This document shows, piece by piece, positions 46,055 through 58,200 of a stretch of DNA of 64,000 nt. The position numbers and the translations under genes are program-made. This DNA is from Cytospora piceicola (taxonomy: Eukaryota > Ascomycota > Sordariomycetes > Diaporthales > Cytosporaceae). Where the stretch lies: NCBI GenBank assembly GCA_023375675.1, contig JALQBC010000007.1, positions 496,001 to 560,000 of the forward strand, written 5' to 3'. A model generated the notes under the pieces. It worked only from the letters and a program-made list of their open reading frames with translations, searched no databases and had not been told where the DNA came from. Each line of letters begins with the position of its first letter. The first letter of the stretch is position 1.

Positions 46055-46783
46055 GTTTGCGGTATGCAGTATGCAGGTTACAGTTCAAAATCAGTTGGGT
46101 AATTGTGTCGGATGTAACCTGAAAAGTGAGAACGAAATGAAAAATAAGAGTATCAAGTTGGTTGTCTAAAATCGGTTGTCGTCGCGTACATCGATTTGCA
46201 CATCACGATGGAGCATCCAGAACCAGAAACTTTTACACAGAAGAAGCCCCACCAACGAGCTTCATTTAGTATCCACTCTTCTGCATGTAGGGCTCTGCGG
46301 GACCAGTTGACATGCTGCTTGGTGGAGAAGTGTCCAGCACAGGCCAACAATGAACCCCTGGAACCCAGTAGTGTGATGGTACGCTGGTACGGATTGTCCG
46401 ATTGTCCCCCACAATCGGGCCATCGGCATCAATTGGCCATCCATGACAGGGACAAGCTGTTTTAACGAAGGACCTCTTTCCCATCTTCCGGTCTTCTGAC
46501 CACAGAGAGATGTTCTTCTAAAGGATATTCTATGCCACTTGAGCACCATTGCGCTTCAGCTGTCGACCTAGCGCATTGTTCGCTTGTATATATATCCATC
46601 CCTAGTTGAGGGCATCGTACATACATACCTTCGCTTTAACCGGTTCCACCCGTTCCCGACCACCCCGCCGGCCAACTCCAACGCGCGACGAAAGTTCGAC
46701 CTCGATAATCTGCGTGCGATATGAATTGAGGCTCGAGACCGGGTCATACATCTCGCGCACTCTCCGGCGCATCCCTACACGAC
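46055..46783. promoter_or_regulatory. divergent promoter, SYO1 and glycosyltransferase-like gene
   Basis: About 730 bases between head-to-head genes. A TATATATATCC stretch at about 46588-46598 may be a TATA-like element for the plus-strand gene about 190 bp downstream. Open frames are short and unlike proteins. Confidence 0.5.
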
Positions 46784-48849
46784 ATGCGACCCCCGGTTGA
46801 CCCTGAGGTCGGGGTGACCAAGAAGGACGACGATCTCTGGACCAAGGGCAGCAGCAGGAGGCCAGCCTCGTCGCACGGCTGGAAGGCTGCGCCACCCCGG
46901 TTCCCCCCACGGAAGACCTTCAAGCGCATCGGCCTCCTGCTCCTGGTCACGACCGCCGTCTACCTCTTCATCCACAATATACCCACCGACTTGGGGCCCG
47001 CCACGTCTCTCCGTCCGGTATACACGCATCCGAGCCCGAATGCTCCCCCGAGAGCTGTACCGAGACCCAACCCACCGAACACGGCCGGACAGTCTGATGG
47101 AAACAAGGGGGCCGCGGCCTTGACACGCGACTATGACGGCCCGATCAGATTCCTCGAATTGGCACGGACACTGCATGCGATCGATAGTACCAAAGGCGCC
47201 TCGGCGGCCAATAAGAATGTCTTGTTTGCAGCCTCGAGTCTGAGGAGTGCGACCATCCTGCTACCCTTGGCTTGTCAGATGGGCAAGGAGCTGCGGGCCT
47301 ACGTCCACTTTGCGTTAATGAGCAGGAGCGAGATTCCCCTTCAAGAGCTTCGGGATGTGAACGGGATCGACGACAGTTGTCAAATTATATTCCACGGTAT
47401 GGAGCCACCCTCCCTGGCCATGGGGCTGGCAAGTCTCGTTTCTAACAGTCACCATTAGATGCGCGCGCTGAATATTCGAGTACTTCCACCGATGAGAGGT
47501 TCGAAAAGTCCGTCGAACGAGCACTGTATCATATAAACAAGTATATGCATCCTCAAGCAGTCATCGTAGACTCCTCAGACGCGGAAGAGCCCCTATTTCT
47601 CCGGTCATTGCGGCAACAAGTCAGAAAATCGAGCCTGGCCAGTACCGTCATTGAGCTACCAGAGCACGCGGAACGCCTCACCTGGATCACCAAACTAGAC
47701 TCATCATCTCTTGCGCAATGGAATCGAGTCAGCGTGGACATAGTCGTCCATGCCCATGCCGGCGCATCAGGAAGTCTCATCAGACTACTCAAGTCTTTGA
47801 GTGCTGCCGACTACACTGCATGTGCAGTGCCCCATCTCACTATCGAACTACCAGAGAAGATCGACCCGCCGACCAGCCAATTCCTCCAGAATTTCCAGTG
47901 GCCGCCTCGCAGTGCTTCAGGCCCAACAAGTCTGAACCAGCTAACCCTGAGGCATCGAATTATCCGGCAGGGCGACAGCGAGGATGGCTCAGTTCGGTAT
48001 CTTGAGAGCTTCTGGCCGGCAAACCCTGTATTCTCTCATGTCCTGGTCCTCTCTCCTCAAGTCGAAGTTTCGCCGAATTACTTCCAGTACCTAAAGATGG
48101 CAGTACTGGAGTACCGTTACTCGACCCGCGCTCTGCGCCAGGCTTGGGACCAGAGACTCTTCGGTATCAGCCTAGATCTGCCCACCACGAACCTCGCCGG
48201 TTCCGAGCCGTTCGTGCCGCCCTCAAGGCTGGCAAGCAAACTCGACGACCTCGAGCTTAGTTCACCGCGTCCGGACGGCCCAACCCCTTTCCTGTGGCAG
48301 GCGCCAAACAGCAACGCGGCCCTCATCATGGGAGAGAGATGGGCCGAACTCCACGGGTTCGTCTCGCAGCTGTTGGAAGCGCAGCACGGCTTTCAGACCA
48401 CGCCGGATCTCCTGGCCGAGAAGGCCGTGAGCAGAGACCACCCTGCGTGGATGGAGCATGCGCTGCGGCTCTGCAGGGCTCGCGCTTACTGGAGTCTCTA
48501 CCCGTCCAAGGACCTGGCAGCCAGTCTGGTCACGGTACACGGCGATCTGTACCAGCCGCCAGAGGAGTTTGAGGACGACGTGGGAGATATGAAGCACATT
48601 GACGAGGATGAGATGGTCCTCCGACATGACACCCTGTTGGACGGTCTCCCGAACGGCGAGCTGCTGCAGGTCAATGAGATGCCCATATTGTCGTGGGACG
48701 ACAAGCAGATATCTCTCGAGGCTCTGGGCGAAGCATCGCTGAAATACACAGCCGAGTTCAGACGCACGGTTGGCGGGTGTAAGATGCGCGCGGCCCCGTC
48801 GGACGCGTCGGGGCAGGACTTGTTTTGTTTGGGCGACGACGTTATATAG
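46784..48849 (+). CDS. type II membrane protein, fungal glycosyltransferase family 2-like
   Basis: Exons 46784-47396 and 47459-48849 encode 667 residues. A single membrane anchor lies at about 46-66 (FKRIGLLLLVTTAVYLFIHNIP), after a basic N-terminus, so the large C-terminal domain should face the Golgi lumen. The body begins with NKNVLFAASSLRSATILLPLACQMG, then VDIVVHAHAGASGSLIRLLKSL followed by a sheet-helix pattern (ACAVPHLTIELPE), HVLVLSPQVEVSPNYFQYLKMAVLEYRYS and WMEHALRLCRARAYWSLYP. This agrees with a conserved filamentous-fungal family usually labelled glycosyltransferase 2, with VLSPQVEV standing where the DxD-type metal motif would be expected. Since no canonical DxD is visible there, catalytic activity is uncertain. 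Donor and acceptor substrates are unknown. Confidence 0.75.
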
Positions 48850-49068
48850 CGTTTCTCGGTTTTTGGCGTTTGGCGAGCATAAAATGAGAGCGGATGGACT
48901 TGTTTTGGCACCTCAGGGTTGTGTGTTGACCTTGTCGCTGTTGTTGTATATACTTCGATGGATTTCAGAGCATGCTCGGGTCCGCAAAAGCGTACATGAT
49001 GAGGGGGACGACTTTGAAGTGTTGGCTTTCAATAAATTCCCATCGTGAAACCTTACAAACCACAAGCC

Positions 49069-49917
49069 TTATGTGCTGTCGATATTCTCACTTAGTCGGT
49101 TGACCACAAGTAGCGTTACGCAGGTTGCTATAATGGCCAATGAAACGATGCCCATTATCTATATCTTGGTTAGTACCTCTCAGCCTCTTTCATGTTTCGG
49201 GAGATAGCGAGACGCGGGCCGAGGGGGAACAGGGCTCACCAGTTGTGTCTTGATACCACTCTGCACAATGGCAGCTTTCCGGCTGTACTTGTTCACGGTT
49301 TCTAGAGAGAGGGGGAGAAACAACGTCAATATACCGGCTTCTTCACGTGGCTACTGTTCAGAAACAATGTGGAGGAAAGTTTGGTGACTCACGTATATAG
49401 TTCCCCAGTCCAACCAACAGACAAGAGACGCTCAGCACCCAGAAGATGAACCCCAGCGGCTTGGCCATACGCAGCTCTGCGTCGCTGGGCTGGGTCTTCA
49501 GGTGGAAGGACAGGACGATGGCGACGGACACGACGGCCATATAGATGGAGAGCCTCAGATAGGACAAGAAGGTCCTCTCGTTGGCGCAGTGGTCACGGGC
49601 ATCCGAGGTCTGGTTCTCAAAGAGCAGGGGCCCGAAGAAGGGCCAGAGGAAGAAGGTGTCCTCGTTCCCCATGCTGAGGGAGTGGTCGCTGGCAAGGCCT
49701 CGGTGTTAGCATCGGACCCTCGTGTGTCCCGCTGGTCGAGATAGCTTCACGACTCCGGAGTGCAGCTTCTCACTGATCAACACCTTGTGACGTACTAGTA
49801 CCCGGAGTCGAACAGGTCGTCGACCTCGATAGGTTTCCTGAGTGCCCTCAAGGGAGCGCAGCAACTGACGCCGCATAGGGTCCCGTCCTCCTCATCGCGG
49901 ATCTCGGGTGCGGACAT
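49069..49917 (-). CDS. DUF202-domain membrane protein
   Basis: Four exons on the minus strand, 49917-49802, 49688-49393, 49301-49240 and 49158-49069, encode 187 residues in frame. After a short hydrophilic leader (MSAPEIRDEEDGTLCGVSCC) comes FDSGDHSLSMGNEDTFFLWPFFGPLLFENQTSDARDHCANERTFLSYLRLSIYMAVVSVAIVLSF, which carries the DUF202 signature (ANERTFLSYLR). Two further membrane segments follow, one in FIFWVLSVSCLLVGLGNYI and one in IVSLAIIATCVTLLVV. DUF202 is related to the membrane domain of the VTC polyphosphate complex, but this protein lacks other VTC domains and its function is unknown. The tiny terminal exons are supported by frame, membrane segment continuity and splice sites. Confidence 0.88.
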
Positions 49918-51739
49918 GGTGTAAGACGAAGGAAGGTGGCCTTCTCCGGGGTATACGTGTGTATGTCTCTATGAGTGTGTGTATATTTATATTGAAGATT
50001 CAAAAACAAGGGTTGAGGATAAGGTTCATGTGTCAAGTGGAGACAGATCGACGGCAATGACAGAGCCTTGACTAGGGCGGGTCTTACTGAAGAAACAATA
50101 TATATTTCTCGGTTCAAGGTAAGTGAACAGATAGACATAGGTATGCCCAGGTGGAAGAAGGGTTCACCGGCTTGGAAATATAGTTGATCACGGCCGTTGA
50201 AGTCCGGGGCATCTGGTGACATGGATACGGATGGACTGACGTCCCTGTCCGTGTCTGTGGTCCCTGTCCATGTCCGGCAAAACGGGTGGCGGTTGTCGCT
50301 ACGGGTCGGGCGTGTCCTCCTTTGGGACTCCGGCCGAGCTGTCATGTCAATTGGTGTGTTGTTCATCCTCGGCAGTTTCTCCATGATCTTCTCCCGGTGA
50401 TGATAATAAACTGCGATGCCCTCGCGTTCTGAAGAAAGAAGGCCTCCCTATCTTCGTGTCTATCTTGCGACATGCTTCTTCTTTCCCCAGAAAGAGACCC
50501 TGACAATAGTTTAAATGATGTCACACCCTTGTTATTCCCTTTTTGGGGGTTGTCAGTCATACGCTGCGCTCTGATAGGACAATGCTGGGTATCAACCCGG
50601 ATTGCGTGATTCCACTGGATCATCATCAATTCATCGTGCCAGCGTGCGTGTGTCTCCCCATCAGCCCAGCACCCCGTCAGCCCGTCAGCCCGGTTTTTCC
50701 ATGCGTCCCTGGATGATGGGGACGGTGGGAGCCAAAGATCGAACGGATCGGACTTTGTGATAGGCATTCTATAATCATCCCAGGGTCCTTGATGAGCGAG
50801 TCCCTGCAGGCTGAAGGTAACCCGGTTATTATGTATGAGACAGACTGACAGAGACACAGCAGAAGACCGACGACCCACTTGCCGCTTGCTACATGCATAT
50901 CTAGGTATATATACACATATCTACGCATGTAGTGTATGTACGTATGTATGTATGTATGTACTCAGGACCAGGGCAGGTATCAGTCCTTCTGTATGGTACA
51001 GGCACATAGATACCCATCTTTTTTGTTCTCCGGCCTTTGCCGTTTTGTCGGGCCAGTATCTAACCACCAACATCAGCACCGGTATCTTCATATCGCTTTG
51101 AACCCCGGACCGTTGATGAGACAGGCATTGAGTGGGCGGGACCGACTCAGCCTCTCCTACTACACCATGTACGGGTAGTCTGGTAGAGTACGCTCGAGGC
51201 TTGTCCCGGCCTCCAGATTATCAGGGCACCTGAGGTCCCTCTTTTTGTGTGCTTCTGCGGCACATCCGCAAATCTGCCACCCCGGAAGATAAGAGCAACC
51301 ATCAGATTTCATAATCCATGCCATCCTCCAATAGGACCGGCAAGATAATGCCCTGGGGGAGCGAGTTACTGCTCAGTGCTCAAATGCTCTAGCGCTGCCC
51401 ATCCCATCCTCAAGGTTTCCGAGGTTCCACCGCGGCAGCGAAGCGAGATGCTGATGCCATGGTTGGAGGGGAAGCAGCCTCCGCCTATGGCACTGGTGTA
51501 TCTTACACTGACTTGACCTCATTTGTCATATCGCGACTCATTCTCATGCTTGGGGATATATCGGCGTCTCAATATCTAGGTAAAGGCTAGGGTATTGTAT
51601 CCCATCTCGTTTCTTTCGCTTCCCATATTCATCTGATTTCTTTTGCATTCCTGTCGGTGTGCAGTGTACTCGCGCCGTTAGTCTCATATGATATTTGGGT
51701 CAGTATAACAGAGACGATCGGAACAGACCAGGAGTCGAT
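49918..51739. other. divergent intergenic region, DUF202 gene and MATE gene
   Basis: 1.8 kb with no convincing coding frame. It contains GTAT tetranucleotide units at about 50938-50960 and the related motif TATCTAGGTA at about 50898 and 51574. The last 150 bases are the MATE promoter and leader. Confidence 0.5.
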
Positions 51740-53814
51740 ATGGCAGGAAGCAGGCCAATCCCCACCAAGAAGGCGGACCCGCCATCGCACGCCCACGCCC
51801 ACGACTTCGCCTCGTCGCTGGCTGCGTCGTTCCATGCCGGATCGCCTATCGCCCAGGAGGCCCTGAGGAGGGACCTCGCCGAGGACTCGGAGTTTGAGGA
51901 TGAGCGGGAATCACCCTTTGACGACGATGACGCCTCGGACACGGAGTCGCTTGGCCCTGCAATGTACCGGCGGCCGAGCGCCATCGCGTTCGGGACGACG
52001 AGGCCGGCCATGGGCCCGAAGGCCTACGACGAGCAGGTCCTCACGCACGATGAGAGGGAGCAGTCCAGGAACGAGGAGCTAAGCCTCCTGAGGGACAATC
52101 ATATCCTGCCGCCTAAGCACCCCGTCCCGGAGAAGGAGTCCGTGTCGCGCCGGCTTTACAAGAAGCTGTTCTCGACCAAGGTTCCAATCAAGCCCGAAGA
52201 TGAGGGCCACAGCTCTCCTGCGGCGCACGTCGCGTCGGAAACGACACCTCTTATCGCTCAGATCGGCAGCAATGGAGATGTTCCTGCAGCTGCGGATGAG
52301 CTCCTGAATGAGCAGTGGGATGCTGCTGTGGCTGCAGGCAAAATCCACACGACTTGGCAAAGAGAGGCGAAGACCATCGCGGTCTACTCCAGGTCTCTCG
52401 TGATCACCTTCCTGCTGCAGTACTCTATCAATGTAGCAAGTATTTTTGCTGTTGGACACATTGGAAAGATCGAGTTGGGCGCAGTCAGTCGTGAGTATTC
52501 CACCCATCAAATCCCCAATATTATATTAACTAATTTCTGGTCCAGTTGCAACAATGACTGTCAATATCACGTGCTGTGCTCCCTTCCAGGGCCTGGCAAC
52601 TAGTCTGGATACCCTCTGCGCGCAAGCCTACGGCTCGGGACACAAACATCTGGTTGGACTGCAGATCCAACGGATGGTATGGTTTCTCATGGCGCTCTTC
52701 CTCCCGCTGATCGCCCTCTGGATGTACTCGACGGAGATCCTGGCCACGATGATTCCGGAGTACCGCTCGGCAGAGCTGGCTGGCACCTACCTGAAGATCT
52801 ACCTCCTTGCCGTCCCTGCCTTCATCATTTTCGAGGGCGGGAAGAGATTTGTGCAGGCGCAGGGCTTGTTCCAAGCCACGACTTATGTCCTGCTTATCGC
52901 GGCGCCTCTGAACGTCTTCCTGAACTGGTACTTTGTGTGGTATCTGGAACTGGGTTTCATCGGAGCCCCTATCTCCGTGGTAATCACCCAGAACCTCCTG
53001 CCGGTGCTGCTAATCGCATATGTCTACTTCATCGACGGGTCACAGTGCTGGGGAGGCTTCAGCAAGCGTGCTTTGAGCAACTGGGGTAAGCCACTCGCAC
53101 TCAACTTCCCCAGACAAACACGTGAAACTAGATCGCTGACCGCAACCCACAGGTCCCATGATCCGCCTGTCCATCCCGGGGATGATCATGGTCGAGGCGG
53201 AATGGTTCGCCTTCGAGATCCTGACCCTCGCCACCGGGCAGTTCGGCTCCGAGTACCTCGCGGCGCAGTCCATCCTGATCACCATCACCTCGACGACCTT
53301 CCAGATCCCCTTCCCCCTCGCCATCGCGGCGTCCACGCGCATCGCCAACCTCATCGGCGCCGGCCTCGTCGACGCGGCCCGGACCTGCGCCAAGGTCGCC
53401 TTCTGGGCCGGCTGCCTCGTCGGCGTCCTCAACGTCACCATCCTCTCCACCCTGCGCTACCAGCTCCCCCTCCTCTTCACCACGGACCCGGACGTCGTCG
53501 CCCTCGTCGCCCGCGTCATGCCCATCTGCGCCGCCATGCAGTTCGTCGACTGCCAGGCCGCCGTCTCCCACGGCCTGCTCCGCGGCACCGGCAGGCAGGA
53601 GTTTGGCGGCTACGCCAACCTCTTCGCCTACTACGTCGTCGCCCTGCCGCTGGCCTTCGGCACCGGCTTCGGCCTGGGCTGGAGGCTCGAGGGCCTGTGG
53701 TTCGGCGTCACCGTCGGCCTGGCCCTGGTCTCCGGCGTCGAGTTCTGGTACCTCTACCGCTCGGACTGGATGCAGTCCGTGAAGGAGGCTGAGCGCCGGA
53801 ATGCGAATGCCTGA
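51740..53814 (+). CDS. MATE-family multidrug/toxin antiporter
   Basis: A cation-coupled exporter of the MATE family, eukaryotic ERC1-like branch. Exons 51740-52490, 52546-53085 and 53153-53814 encode 650 residues. The first 215 residues are hydrophilic, acidic and Ser-rich, with HAHAHDFASS near the start. Twelve membrane segments follow: [42 protein letters not shown] is the canonical first-repeat region with the [11 protein letters not shown] signature. QSILITITSTTFQIPFPLAIAASTRIANLIGAG is its counterpart in the second repeat. SETTPLIAQ before the first membrane segment fits an acidic dileucine sorting motif, which suggests (inference) delivery to the vacuole. Exon 3 is strongly C/G-ending, unlike exons 1 and 2. 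Confidence 0.94.
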
Positions 53815-54512
53815 AGCGGGGTTCGGGTCCGCTCTCTTACCTTTTAGGGTTTTGTTGTTACGTTGTTTCTGACACTGGTCGTGATGATGCATATGCTTGG
53901 CCGGCACGGAGTTTGGGCTTATACAGATCTTGGGTTCTCATCGCGCCTTCACTGCGCCGTAAAATAGCGTTTTTCAATTACATAGCATGGGCAGGCCGTA
54001 TTGTGGGAAAATTCGATATTGTTCTCAACCGGTCGTCGGCTTCTCGACATTCGATATGCCCCCCTCGTGACTGCGAAACATGTAGCACGGCTTCAAGATG
54101 TTTACTCCTCATTCAACAATAGCAACTAGCCGGCAACCATTCACTGAAAGGGGGCTTTTTGACTTCTCGGCTGGACAAAACGACGATGCAAAGTAAACTG
54201 AATTCAAACTTCATACAAAGAGAGCAGCGAGCGTGATGACCCCGAAGGCCTGTGAACAATACATGCGCGCATGTCCCAAACTCTTCCTACCGTATTCCAT
54301 GACTGAACGTATCAAATAAAGTGTTTGCCCCCCATCCCCAACTCCAAAAGCAACACGAATACCAATGACGACAACCCAACTCACTCATAGACAAGGGAAT
54401 ACACAATAGAATCACACTGAAGCCTCGACCTCCCTCAACCAATGTGGATACTGTCGCCGTCCTATCTCCAGTCTCCATGTCCCATTTCCAAATCATCCTG
54501 AGAGCGACGGTG
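53815..54512. other. convergent spacer, MATE and C2H2 gene
   Basis: About 700 bases with the 3' flanks of both genes; no gene visible. Confidence 0.5.
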
Positions 54513-55887
54513 TCAACGGCACCCGTGCTCCACACTCGTCGGGGCCTCCACGCGGCAACGCTCCAAGAGCCGCTCTTTCGTCAGAGATCTGGCCACGCGC
54601 GACGTCTGTGGCGAGCAGGTTTGCTCTCTCGAATGGAGGGCGCGTACGTTGCTCTGGCTTGCATAACGTTTCGTCCGGAACTGGAAGGGCAGCAGGCCGC
54701 TTACCTGACCTTCCTCCGCATCGTCGCCCCCTAATGCAAGACGACGATACTCGGCCAACCTGGCCCGCCTCGCCGACGAGAAGAGCGCCGTGTCGGGGAC
54801 AACGAAGCGCCGCGCCTGCTCCCACTCCCTGATCTCGTCCAGGTCACGAACCAGATCGTTCACTGGGCCGTTTGACCCGGCAAACACCCCCATGGCCGGA
54901 CAGAAGTCTCGCTCAAAGCGCAGGGCCATGACACGATCTCGGACCTGCTGTATCACCTCCCACATCTTGTCTGATCCGCCGTGAGACACGCGGATGTGGA
55001 AACCCAGACTGGTTCGGCCATAGCCCTCTCTCGCGAGCCCAAATGGATGGCGGCAGCCGGAAACCGGACAACCATAGCGATCGGGGGGCAGCTCACAAGG
55101 CCCACCAGGCTGGTCCGCTGGGATGTAGCCCACAGGTGGTCCGGCATAGAGTCCCTCGGGCCTGGATCCGGGGGAGTTTCGTCCCCTCAGGAGGATGCGA
55201 TCCAGTGTTTCTTGAGGGAGGTAGGAATGAGAGTCGTCGAAATAGCCAAGTACAGCCATGTTATCAAGCAAGGGATGCCGATTCTGTCCAATGTTTCCCG
55301 GAGGGTTCTCGATGGAACACAGCGCACCATTTCCTCCGATAGACTCAGCGGTCTCATTCCCTGCAACAGAGGATGGTGCCTCGGAGTCGACCATATACCC
55401 CTGGGCATTCTCATTTTGCATCTCCATCGATGTCTGGGTGTCTTTCTCCAGCGACTCGGGGGTGACTTTTCTAAGGGTGCGTAGAGGGTCAGTGGTCGAA
55501 GTCCTCTCGGTTCCACTGGAGCTGTTCCAGGGCCAGCACTCGTACAATAGGTGATGCGGGGTCGGGAAAGTTTGCCTACTTGACTACCTCGATAGTACTT
55601 GGTGTCTCCAGCTCAGGGTCCCTATATATCTCGAAGTCCTCCGAGTCATTGTCAATGTCGATGCTATGTACGCACGCTCCTCGTCAGCATGCATGACAAC
55701 GAAAGCCGTATCGAATGACGAATTCCTACCAATGCGGATCCTCTAGCCGACGCACCTTTGAGGGTGAATATTCCTCGAAGGATATGTCTCTAAGGCGTTT
55801 GAACCGTACTGCCCGGGGAGTTGCCGGTATGTCGGAAACAAGCCAGCGCTTTGGGTAGCCTTCGCCACATTCACTAAGATGGACCAT
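54513..55887 (-). CDS. uncharacterised protein with a C2H2-type zinc finger
   Basis: I do not recognise this gene. Proposed exons on the minus strand are 55887-55730, 55663-55580 and 55470-54513, 399 residues, frame kept across both introns (GTAGGA...CATAG, GTAGGC...CTTAG). It begins MVHLSECGEGYPKRWLVSDI, followed by acidic IDIDNDSEDFEIYRDPELETPSTIEVVKKV. The middle is Pro/Gly-rich. A single zinc finger-like unit is at about 245-280: YGCPVSGCRHPFGL...LGFHIRVSHGG, with C-x4-C and H-x4-H spacing, then a helix-rich segment RDRVMALRFERDFCPAMGVF. Near the end an optional in-frame 99 nt intron (GTAAGC...CCACAG) may remove EEGQ-distal sequence, changing the C-terminus but not the frame. It may bind DNA; no evidence beyond the finger. 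Confidence 0.55.
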
Positions 55888-56374
55888 TCCAGGTCAACAA
55901 TGGGAACCTTCTGGGACCATAGTATAGTCATCTTGACGTGATAGGAAAGGAGTCATACTGGGCTTGGGGGTATTGCCCATCCTACGGGCCTGGACCCTTC
56001 TTCGTGGCAGTCGACCCCATCATTATGGAATGCTGACGCTCACTAAAAACGGACTTGAATAGACATATAACTGCGATAGTCGTAACTTTTGGTGCGGGAC
56101 GAGCCGGGATGCTGGGATGTTGAAAGATGTAGGTTCGGTGTAGCATGTTTATTTTCGCGAAGCTCCCTCCTTAAGTTTGGGTACTAAGTTGCTCCTTCCT
56201 CCCGTACCGACTTGCAGGATGGGGGAAATGTCAAATTTCGACCCGGAGAGGTGCAACTGTGATCAAGTGATCAAGTGATTCAGGTGTATGTAAGCCATGC
56301 TGGTAACTGCTACCCCAATCGATGCATCGCTATGCTGCTGCTGAAATAGCCAGGTTGGTACAAGCAACCTCAAA
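55888..56374. other. spacer between C2H2 gene start and AFG1 stop
   Basis: 490 bases, the promoter of the C2H2 gene and the 3' flank of AFG1. Nothing else recognised. Confidence 0.45.
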
Positions 56375-58200
56375 CTACATGCTATCCTCCATTTGCCTGG
56401 ATCGCATCTGCGAGAAGCTGTCATGCTCAGGCTTGCCCCCTTTGGTCTCAAGGCCCATTCCCCTCTCGACCCACTGCACGCTTCCCATCTCCGTCAGCCG
56501 GGACAGCGCCCGGAAGAAGGCGAAGGCCTCCTCGTCGTTTGCGAACAGGGCCGACCCCTTCAGCTTGTCCGCCTGCTTTTCCGGGTCCTCGATCAAGTCC
56601 TTGACTGTCTGTCCCACTTCGTGGCCACTAACGCCCAGGCCGGACTCCTTCAAGAGCGTTTCGGCAATCTCGTCTTTCGACGTGAAGAGCTCCGTCAGGG
56701 GCTTTTCCGTGGTCAGGACGAGCTTGGCGTGCGACTCATACAGGGCGTCGATGAACGTGATGAACCGCCGGGCCAGGTCCCGCTCCCTGATGGTCATCCC
56801 AGGCACGTCGGTGACAATGAAGGCCTCGTATGACCGCGTCAGCTCGATGAAGTCGGCGGCGGACTTTGGTTGCTTGATGAGCTCGTCGAAGGTGAACCAA
56901 GCACAGCGGCCGCTCACCCTGGGCACGAAGATCTCGCGGCCCCAGACATGCTGGACTTCTGAGTGCGGCTCGGTGGCTTCGGGGTCGCCCAGGAAGCGGA
57001 ACCATTTCTCGGCGTGATCGGCAGCATGCGCGTCCAGGGGTGTGTGGTACACTCCGGATGGTGGGCGAGGGATCTTTCGGTAGTCGGTTGGTGAGTCAAG
57101 GTTGATGACATGCAGTCGGCTTTTGAGAAGGTGAATGGCTGGGATGAATGAGTCACGTTGGATTCCGTTCTTGTAGAGTTCATCAGGGTGCCGGTTGGAT
57201 GTTGTGACAAGCACCACACCGTGTGACATGAGGCTCTCCAAGAGTCTATTGGTCCGGGTTGTTAGCCAGTGAATCGGTTGGAAGCCTGAGTAGGAGTGGT
57301 GGTCCTTACCTTCGGAGGATCATGGCATCAGCCACATCAGTGACCTGGAACTCATCGAAACACAAGACATTGCCCTGTTCCGCGATCTCTGCCGCGACGA
57401 AAGGAACGGCGTCTATGTCGTTTCCGTGCTCCATCTTTATGCGGTGTAACCGCCTGTGTACATCCTGCATGAAGTTGTGGTAGTGTATCCTCGTCTTAGT
57501 CTTGACCGCGCTAGGCAGTGTGTCGTAGAAAAGGTCCATCAGCATGGTCTTGCCACTGCCAACGTCGCCGTATAGGTATAGGCCCCGTGGAAGGTCTGGC
57601 GGTATCTCCTGCACCGCCGCTTTTTTGCCGCCGCCAAAGAAGGAGAATAGCGACCTCGACGGCTTCAAGTCCTCTATGCGCGGCTGTATGACAGGCCTTG
57701 CCTTGTAGTTCCTGAGCTCATCGTGTAGGTGCTGTATACTCTGTATGATGCCTGTTTGAACACATGTTAGTGGTTGCGCCAGAGGGTCGGCATTTTATTA
57801 GGGAGCTCACCTCGCTGATGTTCATCGTTCTTCAGACGACCTTCGGCAACACGGCGATCGTATTCCACAATGGGTCCAATATCTTCATGGACGACTGGAA
57901 AGTGTCAGCGTTCCTGCAGAGTCCCGCTGGCTCGTCCCTAGACCCACCATTTTCTACGCTGGTAGTGGTCACAGAGGCCCGCCGTCTTTGCCCAGCCGTG
58001 AACACCGCTGGGAATACGATGCGCGCTGGTTGTGTCGCGGCGATCGCCTGGGACTCTACCCTCCTCCCGGCATGACTGCTCGTCTGCAGCAGCCTTGCAG
58101 CTACCGCGCGCTGCCTACGAGTTCCGGAAGCGAGGCAACTCTGTGGTGTCGAGGTCAACAGACGTCGAGGCCGGGTGAGTCGGGCGGCGCATGCGCGCAT
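56375..58200 (-). CDS. afg1: AFG1/LACE1-type mitochondrial AAA+ ATPase
   Basis: AFG1 (LACE1 in animals) is a mitochondrial inner-membrane ATPase that helps degrade and assemble respiratory-chain subunits. Four exons on the minus strand, 58200-57948, 57894-57811, 57751-57310 and 57245-56375, encode 549 residues. The N-terminus (about 1-80) is rich in Arg, Ala, Ser and Thr with almost no acidic residues, as in a matrix-targeting presequence. Family motifs are [22 protein letters not shown] (exons 1-2 junction just before), [26 protein letters not shown] (Walker A), [26 protein letters not shown] (Walker B) and [22 protein letters not shown] (sensor 1). AFG1 lacks a peptidase domain, and none is seen here. 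Exon 4 is richer in C/G-ending codons than exons 1-3. Confidence 0.95.
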
